Assembly (NCBI GenBank): GCA_003290165.1
Contig: QNQO01000835.1
Span: 248,001 to 312,000, forward strand
Reading direction: 5' to 3'
Length of the DNA stretch: 64,000 nucleotides
DNA from: Berberis thunbergii
Lineage: Eukaryota > Streptophyta > Magnoliopsida > Ranunculales > Berberidaceae
The stretch's first letter is position 1; the number at the start of each line of letters is the position of its first letter. The notes beneath the pieces were generated by a model that was not told the DNA's origin, ran no database searches, and worked only from the letters and a program-made list of their open reading frames with translations. Shown piece by piece: positions 55,236-64,000 of the stretch. The position numbers were made by a program, and so were the translations under genes.

Positions 55236-55664
55236 CCTTTGAAGATAATGTGTAGATCATGCATGCTTGGCAACTTGAATTATAGATAAGAATAATTATT
55301 ATTTTTATAGTGTTGTTTATATATAAATATTCTTCAATCGTTGAGGAGTGTTTTCAAATTGGTTGCATCAAGTTCGTTATTTCAACTAATTAAAAAAAAA
55401 CATAATTCATTTTCAAAGTTTTGGTCCATCAGTGAGCTAATCAATCCCCGAAACCACAAGAAAAGAAATTTTTTATATATAAATAATAATGAGGTAATGT
55501 TTAAATCAATGTTTGGTTTTTTGTTCAACTTAATCCCCACCATTCATATTGTCTTGAGATACGTATTTTTTTATTTTATTTTTAAGAATGATCTATTGGA
55601 TTACCTCAGTAAATGCATTTGATAAGCATTATATTCTCACACAGCCAATTCCCTCTTATTCCAT
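55236..55664. other. No gene seen
   Basis: AT-rich spacer between the trihelix duplicate and the LINE fragment. A short open stretch at 55341-55622 has no family-like sequence. Confidence 0.45.
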
Positions 55665-57062
55665 CTATAAGATCCCTGATCTCTGGAGCCACTTCGAAGG
55701 GCAACAATTGCAATGAACTTCACTCTTATCATCTCCTTGTTTCCCCACCCAGTGGCCAAGGATATGCTCGATATTTCCATTAGACTCTCTCACTTCCCAG
55801 ACACTCACATTTGGAAGTTTGATAAAAAAAATGGTATCTTCTCGGTCAAGAATGCAACCAAGGCCTTTTGTTCTTGAAGAGCTTGAAACCTCCACGTCTT
55901 CTCCTACTCGACCTCAACTCCAAGCTAAAATTGCTCAAGAATTGTGGAAAATAAAGGCCACTACTAGTACTATATTCCTTATCTGGAAAGTCTTCCAAAA
56001 ATTGTTTCCCACCATGACCAACTTGAATAGGATTCACGTGCATATTGATGATTGTTGCGTCTTTTGTCAGAATCACAAGGAAGAGGTCACCACCTCTTCT
56101 TTCTATGTTCTGTGATAGGACGACTCTGGCACATTCCCTCTCTTCCAATCAATTGGATCAAGACCAACATCTCAGAGCACTCGTCTCCCAGTTTCTTTAA
56201 ATTCATGTGTGATACTGCCACAACGCATCTTTTTATCAAAGACAAAATGCTTTCACAATTCACGGTTATCATTCAGACTATCTAGCACTTGAGAAATCGC
56301 ATCATTTTCATGACACTCAAGTTTACCAGAACGGCTCCTTCAATCCATCCATTACACTTGGTTCACCTGGAAAAGACAACATTTCACTCTTCCCCACTCC
56401 GATAAGGGAATGAGGATTCAGTCTCCTTACATCACATCCTTGAAACTGCTGTCAAGGATACTCCCTCATAACACCCCCCCCCCCCCCCCGCCCCCAGACT
56501 TTTCCTGAACCCCCACTTGGACCTCTTCCTGAAAACCAATCTTCCATACTACAACTCCAGGCAGCCAACCTTCTGGGAACCCTAGCCTTCCCCCCCCCCC
56601 TATGTTTACTCTGGACATGATTAAGGTAACTTATTATGCTAGCTTCTTTGCCTCTTCACAGCAGGGTGCCTTCGGTATTTTTACGATAGATGCTTTCAGA
56701 AGGGTTCGTGTTCATATTGCTAGCGCTATCCCAGGACGAGTCTTTGATAACACGATGGTGGAATGTTTTGCATCTGAAGTCGCCCTTATGCTCATCCAAG
56801 CACGGCAATGGATGACTTGCTTTCTTCTAAGTGACTCTGGTGCCTTACATACTATTCTGCAGGCAAACACAATGGATGGATGTAGTGTCCTATCATTAGT
56901 AGTATTAAGACACTTCTCTCTTATCATTCTAACTGGTTTTGTAACTTAATTCCTCGTTACCTCTATCGTGAGGCCCACTAATTGGATACAATATTGTAGG
57001 ACCGTACTTAGTTAATATTATTTGCTCATTGATTTAATAAAAAAATTGTTAAAAAAAAAAAA
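55665..57062 (+). mobile_element. 5'-truncated L1-type LINE, 3' end (zf-RVT and RNase H remnants)
   Basis: The segment 55720-56120 decodes, with frame breaks, as the end of an L1 ORF2: HIWKFDKKNGIFSVKNAT, then LWKIKATTSTIFLIWKVFQK and DDCCVFC, the pattern of the zf-RVT domain. The segment 56640-56900 resembles the C-terminal RNase H (GAFGIFTIDAFRRVRV, VECFASEVALMLIQARQW, LLSDSGALHTIL). It ends TTTAATAAAAAAATTG followed by A12 (57051-57062), a LINE tail. C runs at 56474-56495 and 56590-56600 interrupt it. It is not functional. Confidence 0.78.
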
Positions 57063-57262
57063 GGAGCAAAATACAAAAAACCCAAGAAAATACATGTCTC
57101 CGAGGGCTTGGAAAATAAAATATAGTATTGGGCTCTGCCAATGAAACTTTTGAATGACGACATCTGGTGAGTGGTTCCTCTGTTCTCTGATTCATATTTC
57201 AAGCCCTCCTAATTAAAAACCAGAGCTTGATAAAGGTCCAACCTTTAAGAACGGAAACGACG

Positions 57263-60200
57263 ATGATGAGTTCGTTCCCATACCCTAGAACCGAGTCGAC
57301 TCACTATCGTCTCTATGACTTTGCCAAAGCTGCTCTCATCAAGATATTTGCCTCTCCTTACGCCTCGGTCTGCTCTCTCTCTCTCTCTCCGTCTCTCTGT
57401 AACCCCTTCTATCTAATGTAAAGTTCATTTTCTTTTGTTCAACCAATCAGGTCTGCGATTTGTACTGTGGAAGTGGAGCTGATGCAGATAAATGGGACGA
57501 AGCCCAAATAGGTCACTACATTGGAATCGGTAATCCTATTCCTTCCTCCCCAAATTGGTCGCAGTTACTCTTCAAACACACTATCCATTGCTCATACTCA
57601 CTGGTTTTTTGTTTTGGTTTGTTTTGTTGATAGATGTGTTGTCTTCTGGAATCAGTGAGGCGAGAGAGGATTGGGAGAGTGAGAGGAAGCCTTACACTGC
57701 AGAGTTTTGCGAGGTAGATCCTTGCATGGTATGAGTACACCCCTTTCTTTCTTTTTGTCAAATTCTCTGTGTTTTGCTTGAATTCTTAGAAACGAAGAAT
57801 ACCCATTGTTGAATTTTCGATCTTTATACTGAAATTTCACAAATTAGCAGTACTCATTGTTAAATTCTTCTCCTTTTTCAAAAATTTCACAAAACAAAGA
57901 ATACCAACTGTTAAAGTTGACAACTTTACATACTTCTGTTAATAGGAAAATTTGGAGTCTCTTCTGCTGGAAAAGGGTATCCCGGTTGACATTGTGTGCT
58001 GCTTGCAGCATTTGCAGGTTGTGTGTTAATTCAGTTTGTTATATGTCCTTACTGCATTTCCATAGTGTTAAGATCATTATCTCTAAGGCCATGTTGATAT
58101 GCAGTTATGTTTTGAAACTGAAGAGAGAGCAAGAAGTCTTCTTTTTAATGTGTCGTCTATGTTGAAACCAGGAGGTTATTTTTTTGGTATCACTCCTGAC
58201 TCATCTACAATATGGTATGAATTTGAAATCTTTACTTTTCTTTCTGTTTTTGGTCCTTGTATTTATATAAATTTGTAAGCGTGTGGGATGATTACTATAT
58301 TAGATATTTACAATTTCAACAAGTCTAGCCAACCATGTTTGCTAGCATTTTTTTTAGTTTTTTTACACTTCTACTCATTTTATAGATAGTATTTGTGGTT
58401 GTGTTTTAAAGAGAATGGGCAAAAAGTGTAAAAACACCCCAAAAAAAGTCCCAAAAAGGCTAGCAAACATGGCTGGCTAGACTTATTTTAGGATATGGAA
58501 AACTTTCTCCTAGAAGTGTAAAAACACACAAAAAAATGCCAAAAAAGGTTAGCAAACACCAGGTTTGTTGTTGCAATATGGAAAACTTTCTCCTAGAAGT
58601 TGGTTATCTACCTCAATTTTTTTTTTGGGATTCTTTCTGTTCGAGGATCATTTGTGACATGGGAAGAAACTAATAAGTAACTGTTTTTATTAAACTTTAA
58701 GTACAGACGGTATTATCTGGCTTCGAGATCTCATTTTCCAGGTTTTTGTCATTTTACTGATTTGTGATGTGATAACGTTATAGGGCAAAGTACCAGAAGA
58801 ATGTTGAGGCATCACATAACAGAGCTGGTGGCATGAGGCCCATACTTCCCAACTGCATCCGAACAGAAAACTACTTAATTACATTTGAAGTTGAAGAAGA
58901 GAAGTATGAGCAAATTAAATTTCTTGAACTTGTGTTTTTTTTCCTTTTGATGATTTACCTATTACATTCTATCAACTAGCCTTGAAACTGCAATTACATT
59001 TTCAGATTTCCGCTATTCGGAAAGAAGTACCAACTGAAGTTCACTAATGATGTTGCTTCTGAGAGCCATTGCTTAGTCCACTTTCCTAGCTTGATCAGGT
59101 TAAGACACGGAGATTTATTGCCTTATTATCTTTAAATTTTTCCTTATTTTATTTGATTGCTCTGAATAGGTTTAGTCATGGAAGATCTGACAATAAAAAA
59201 AACATTTATTGGGTAAATCAGGTTAGCCAGAGAGGCTGGTCTTGAATTCGTGGAAATGCAAAACTTGACTGAGTTCTACGATGATAACAGGTACTTGAAT
59301 GTGCATTTTCTGCCTATGGTTAGTTGTTTATTAGCTGAACTTTGTGCTACCGATCATTTGTGCAATCCAGAACCGCTTTTCGTGCATCAATGGAGATGAG
59401 TATAGGCGTCTTAGTCCAATAGGGTGATGATTACATATGACGAAACTAAAATCCATAAAAGATGATCACAGACTATTTGCCACACTCCAAAGAAGAGGGA
59501 ATTATCATACACTACAATGTGGAAGTGCCAAAACAATTAATACCTTTGGGAGAAAGTCATTTTTATTAGAGAAGAAAGAATATTTATTCTATTGCATAAA
59601 ATACGACATAGCTGAAAGGATTGTTTGTTTATCATCTCAAAAAATGTTTTTGAATGCTTACCATTTTGAAGGAGTTTTGAGCCAAAAAGGGCTTTTATCA
59701 TTTGTAGCAATTGAGCTCAATTTCTCTGTTTTTGTAGTTTCTTATTTGGATGTACACATTTGAAGTTGAAAATGTTTTGAATGTCTCTTTAAAAGAGCAC
59801 AATTTGCAGGCATGCTCCTCAATGCTGGCCCAACCTTTGTTGACCCTAGAGGAAGGCTCCTCCCTCGATCAGCTGATCTATTAGGTAACATCCATTGCAA
59901 TGTTTTTACTTTGTAAATGCTAATCATCTGTGTATTAAGCTCTAAAACTCTGCATTCGAATTGTTGCAGGATTATATACTACCTTCATATTTCAAAAGCC
60001 TAATCCAGATATTTTACCTCCAATTATGACCCCCACACTTGATGAACATGACGAAGTAAGTGTTCTTGTGGATATAGTGAAATCTTGTTGTCTATTTTGT
60101 CGGGTATTTTCTCGTACACATTGTTTTGATATTGCAACAGGAGTGGAGAGGAAGCAACTGGAGACACCAGACACTGGTAGTGGATGAAGAAATGAATGGC

Positions 60201-60302
60201 CGTGTTGAGCCTCCTATTGTCATCAGCACTAAGATACCAGACCAATCAAAAGGGATTTTGGGTCCTGGCCCTTCAGATTTAAGATTCTCAGAACCTTTAT
60301 GA
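57263..60302 (+). CDS. mRNA cap guanine-N7 methyltransferase (plant type 2)
   Basis: This enzyme methylates N7 of the guanine cap of nuclear mRNA with S-adenosylmethionine. Eleven exons: 57263-57367, 57451-57529, 57634-57728, 57946-58017, 58105-58214, 58784-58903, 59006-59098, 59222-59290, 59796-59884, 59970-60055, 60141-60302, all GT-AG, sum to 1,080 nt and 359 residues in one open frame. The start MMSSFPYPRTESTHYRLYDF gives the usual N-terminal YDFAK motif of plant cap methyltransferases. The SAM-binding motif I is VCDLYCGSGADADKW (38-50). GHYIGIDVLSSGISEA is motif II, and VCCLQHLQLCFETEE and LKPGGYFFGITPDS follow. GPTFVDPRGRLLPRSADLLG is near the C-terminus. Arabidopsis At3g52210 is the likely counterpart (from memory). 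The acceptor of exon 9 is TTTAAAAG|AGCAC, chosen because only it keeps the frame. Confidence 0.95.
58317..58600. repeat. Small inverted-repeat MITE and local duplication in intron 5 of the cap methyltransferase gene
   Basis: AAGTCTAGCCAACCATGTTT (near 58320) and its inverse around GCTAGCAAACATGGCTGGCT (58465-58484) form the ends of a hairpin of about 170 bp. A partial third arm (TGTAAAAACAC, GTTAGCAAACACC) lies at 58515-58562. The 25-mer around ATATGGAAAACTTTCTCC is present twice, at about 58494-58518 and 58577-58601, so the arm seems to have been duplicated with flanking sequence. Confidence 0.7.
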
Positions 60303-61341
60303 CCTAATACTGCATGAATCTCCAGGAGTTTTGTCCTTGCTGAAGGAAACGAGTGAATTCAGTCAACGTAGGGAACAGGAACCAGTATTAAATTATTCTC
60401 ATCGATGTACATAGTTAGATGTTGCTCTACATGTAAACATTTGATTCGTAATAGATACAGCAGTTTAGGTTATTTATATGAAAGGAAAAGTTCCATATAG
60501 ATTAATGCTTGCTGATGTTTTTTTAACCTAGGTGAGAGAGCTATACATCTCGTACAATACTCTTGAAATTCAAGCAATGAAGCTCAGGCACTTTGTGGTT
60601 ATGCAACTGTGTTCAATTTAAAAACTAAAAATCTACCCTTCCTCCTCTAAAAGCTAATTGTTTGAACAATCCTTAGGTAAGAAAGAGGTATGTCATCTCG
60701 CAATACTTTTGAATTCAAGCAAGGAAGCTCAACTTGTACAATACTCTCTAAACAGCACAACCTTAACGCATCTTAAGGGAGCAATATTCTCGAACTTCAA
60801 GTAATTAAACTCAACCTTACTCGTTTTGTTAATTTGTTCATATGTGACAGTCAATTACTCAGTATAGTACTGAAACTCCAACATTTTCTAATAAGGAGTG
60901 CCCACAGACTTGGTATGACAGCTTTTGTTTCCCAACACCATAAGCACGACCATGGCTTCATCTTTAGCTTACAGTTCTCACGCCTAGCCCCATAATTAAT
61001 TCCAAGTACTAATATAATTAGTGTTACAGTGCAAAATAGGTTAAAAGAGCTCTATACTGTGAGCAACCAAACCAAAAAGTTCTTAAACTGCCTAACATCT
61101 CCATAATACATTGAATCTCAGAAACGGGAATTTCCTACTTTCAGAGCACATCTTGCAGTATCTTAACATATAAATATTCGAGGAATAACACAGTAATAAT
61201 ATTATCTTCTCTTCAACGGTTGAACTAGATTTTATGACCAACGTGTCCAGCAAAATGTGGTCAAAAATTTGCGTAAGCATACATTCTTACTACATGTACC
61301 AGATATTCTGAACCTAAAACTCAAAAAGTGAATGATCCGAC
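60303..61341. other. 3' UTRs and convergent intergenic region, no gene seen
   Basis: The cap methyltransferase and pyruvate kinase genes converge here. No exon or repeat ends are recognised. Confidence 0.5.
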
Positions 61342-62366
61342 TTAATCGTCAAGCTCAATAATCTTCACGACCGATGCATCACCAACCTTCTGGCAAACAA
61401 CCACACGGTCATGTGACTTTATAACACCAGAGACTTTGCCATGATCAAGGGCAACCTTCAGAACTGACTCGTTTGTGGCACTTGTGGACTCAGCCTAATA
61501 AAGAAAGTAGGTTAGAACAAATAGGAAAAGAAAAACGATTTTGAAGAAAAAAAGTTTCATGCAACGAACGAAATTTATAACAGTGCATGTTGGACCAGGA
61601 GGAAGTTCGTCATATTCATCGGCAAGCTCAATCAAAATTGATTTTATAACTAGTTGAGTTTTTATCAACTTTTTTCTTTTTCATGCAATTTGCATATAAA
61701 ATCCGTTAAAAGCAAGGACGTTTAGATGGGGTGGCTATGCAGTCGAATGAACTGCACCTGCTATGGCAAAGAAGCGCATACAATGGCACAATTTCTTGTA
61801 GGGACACATCCTGGATAGCAGATTTAGCCCAAGGGTGTATCACCATCTTAAAACAGGCATTCATATAGGAAAGGCTAAAATAACAGCAAGCAATATGGGG
61901 TATTCAAGGCTTTTGTTATTTTCAGGTGCACTGATTTTCAGCTTTCAAATTAGTGTAAGACTTTATCGTCAAGCTACTTCAACAGGATGTACTTTGTTAT
62001 GCAAAGCCAATTTTGCGCTTCCACCATGAATAAGAAACAGTACTAAATGAGAGAGCAGCTTACAGGATGACGAGGATCTGCAAGCATGGGGAAAAGACCT
62101 CTGACTATTAATGACTGCCTTGCCTGTCCAACATCATCAGAAGAATACACTCATGTTAGACAACCGCTGATGAAACAGAGTGGATATAGATAAGAGTCAC
62201 ATTTATGTGATCTCTGAGTAAAACCAGTAAGTGGATAAGTTACAAATGATCAAACCATTGGCCTACCTCAAAAGCACCAGTGAAACTCCACTTCAGTTGA
62301 TTTGTCTTGAGCCGAGGGATAACAACTGATAAGACGGGCATAATTGGCCTATACTTGGCAATCAAT
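61342..62366 (-). CDS. Cytosolic pyruvate kinase, last three exons (partial gene)
   Basis: Pyruvate kinase makes pyruvate and ATP from phosphoenolpyruvate and ADP in the last step of glycolysis. Three exons are visible on the minus strand: 62366-62267, 62123-62064 and 61494-61342. They encode [20 protein letters not shown], then [31 protein letters not shown], and [20 protein letters not shown] with the C-terminus [18 protein letters not shown]. This is the regulatory C-terminal domain of the cytosolic isoenzymes; the 33, 20 and 50 residues match the family end closely, and splice sites are GT-AG. The catalytic exons should lie further along the minus strand, beyond a LINE that begins about 160 bp from the third-last exon, outside the window. 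Whether the LINE is in an intron or cuts the gene cannot be seen here. Confidence 0.94.
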
Positions 62367-62529
62367 CTGCATTCATATCAAACATTCAAAGACGCCGTAA
62401 ACAGGGCATAAGATGATGACTACATGTTGTACATGAAGATGCATAGAAGACGGACGTCATGTGTCACAACTAGTATTAGACTGCCTTTAGCAAGTGTATC
62501 TTCAATACATTGTGAATAATACGTAAAGT

Positions 62530-64000
62530 GCTTAAAGCATGATTTTAACTATATATGATGATAAGAACAGAGGCCCCATACCCTTTAAATTCTTTAATTA
62601 CTGGATACATGAGCATGATTTTTTCAAAACTGTGGAAGAAGCATGGGAACTGCAGGTAACTGGCAATCCGATGTACAAGTTTGTTACAAAGTTAAAGAGG
62701 GTAAAACAATGTCTAGCTACATGGAGAAGAGCTGGATTCAACAAAGCAAGCACCCAAGTTGAAAATGCAAGGTAAACTATGGTCCAAGCACAACAAGTTT
62801 TGCACACACGAGTCATTAATACCCAACCTGTTCCACAATCTCTACTGCTTGCAGAAAGAGAAGCAGTCAGGCAGTATGCAAGAGCAGCTAGGAATGAGGA
62901 GTCTGAGCTCCACCAAAAGGCTAGATCTCAAATGTTCAAGCTAGGGGACCAAAACAACGTCTATTTTCATGGGTTCATCAAAGAGAGAAGAGCACAGAAC
63001 AGGATTCTTAGCATCTACAATAGTCAAGGAGTTAAACTTGAAGAACCTGAGGAGATTGAATCTGAATGTCTTTCCTTCTTTGGTGAGGTATTTGCAGGAG
63101 CGCGTGATCAGGAAGACACATTCAGGACAACATAATGCTAGCTCATGAACTAGTCCGGAATTATCACAGAGATCGCGGCCCACCTAGATGTGCAGCCAAG
63201 ATTGACCTTTGAAAGGCCTATAACATGGTCAGATGGGATGCGATCTTGCATTTACTTGCTACATTCAAATTCCCAGACAGATTCATCAACTGGGTCAGAG
63301 AGTGCATAACTACACCTAAATTCTCCATATGCATCAATGGGTCACCTAAAGGATACTTTGCATCCAAGAGAGGTATACGCCAGGGATGCCCTATGTCTCC
63401 GTACTTGTTTGTGATGGTGATGGAGATATTACATGTCATGCTAATAAGGAAAGTACAGGAAGGAAACTACAAGCTACATTACAGATGCAATGACCCAGTC
63501 TTAACGCATATTTTGCTTTGCTGATGACTTGGTGGCTTTTTTCTATGGAAACAGTCAGTCCGCAGCAGCTCTAGCAGAGGTCTGCAAGATTTTAAAACAT
63601 GCACAGGGCTGGAAGTTAATCATAACAAGAGCACGCTATACTTAGCAGGAGTCACCACTCAGGAAGAAGACGCAATCAAGACTCATCTCCCCTTCAATGT
63701 TGGTAGCCTACCAGTGAAATACTTAGGTCTGCCAATGATATCCTCCTGTCTATCCCACCAGCAGTGTGCACCTATTGTGGAGCGCATCAAAAGGAGAATC
63801 AATTCCTGGAAAAATAGGTTCTTATCCTATGCAGGAAGAGTTGTCCTAATTAAAGCTGTATTGGCAAGCATGCACGTCTACTGGACGTCATGCTATGGGC
63901 TTCCCAAGCAGACAATTAAAACAATCAATGCTGTTCTGTGCAATTTTTTATGGTCGGGGGAGGAATCAATAACTAAAAAAGCTATGATCAAATGGGACAC
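62530..64000 (+). mobile_element. L1-type LINE, truncated, running off the window
   Basis: The reading GPIPFKFFNYWIHEHDFF, then VEEAWELQVTGNPMYKFVTK (62575-62700) is the end of an endonuclease-to-RT linker of plant L1 ORF2. It continues with DQNNVYFHGFIKERRAQNRI (62945-63010) and the reverse transcriptase: KAYNMVRWDAILHLL, CINGSPKGYFASKRGIRQGC and PYLFVMVMEIL (63210-63430). Where the FADD motif should follow (about 63507-63535) one extra T in a T run shifts the frame. Later parts (LIITRARYT, LPMISSC, SYAGRVVLIKAVLASMHVYW) are in shifting frames. 5'-truncated and antisense to the pyruvate kinase gene. Length beyond 64000 unknown. Confidence 0.88.

Overview
This is nuclear DNA of a flowering plant, most likely a eudicot. 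The genes have many short exons in long AT-rich introns, and the proteins have clear Arabidopsis counterparts. Most of the remaining sequence is transposon-derived: Ty3/Gypsy and Ty1/Copia LTR elements, L1-type LINEs, a tRNA-derived SINE, and many hAT-, Mutator- and Harbinger-like DNA elements. I found no bacterial, organellar or viral gene set. I cannot name the species.

Layout. 1-4.3 kb: a decayed Copia relic (minus strand) with a hAT-type element inside it. 4.3-4.8 kb: the last two exons of an unidentified membrane protein. 5.1-10.2 kb (minus): a dead HD-Zip class I homeobox gene of the LMI1/ATHB51 type. All three exons are recognisable, but a 2-kb insertion splits the homeodomain exon and the last exon is frameshifted. 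Its second intron holds a SINE and a tRNA-Cys pseudogene. 10.7-11.2 kb: a hAT MITE. About 12.4-15.6 kb: a dead Tat-type Gypsy element. 17.7-41.4 kb (plus): a complete 23-exon gene for the two-lipoyl-domain mitochondrial pyruvate dehydrogenase E2 subunit (630 residues), whose introns hold a Gypsy element, a Copia element, three hAT elements and a Harbinger MITE. 42.9-44.2 kb (minus): a four-exon DUF455 ferritin-like protein. 45-50 kb: foldback, long-TIR and nested hAT elements. 52.9-54.2 kb (plus): a trihelix-type DNA-binding protein with a His-rich repeat region, followed by a decayed inverted copy of its 3' half. 55.7-57.1 kb: a LINE 3' end. 57.3-60.3 kb (plus): an 11-exon mRNA cap guanine-N7 methyltransferase. 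61.3-62.4 kb (minus): the last three exons of a cytosolic pyruvate kinase. 62.5-64 kb (plus): a LINE that runs off the window.

The genes are independent transcription units, not an operon. Two act in carbon metabolism: cytosolic pyruvate kinase makes pyruvate, and mitochondrial E2 carries the acetyl group made from it. As I recall, the E2 and cap-methyltransferase homologues are immediate neighbours in Arabidopsis (At3g52200, At3g52210), so their order here looks like conserved microsynteny. All exon boundaries were worked out by reading frame, splice dinucleotides and family similarity. For the E2, DUF455 and methyltransferase genes the exon lengths sum to uninterrupted reading frames. I did not find a new defence or genetic system. 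The most notable signals are the insertion-killed homeobox gene, the tandem exon duplication behind the second lipoyl domain, a GC-AG intron, the clipped tRNA-Cys, and several insertions with exact target-site duplications.
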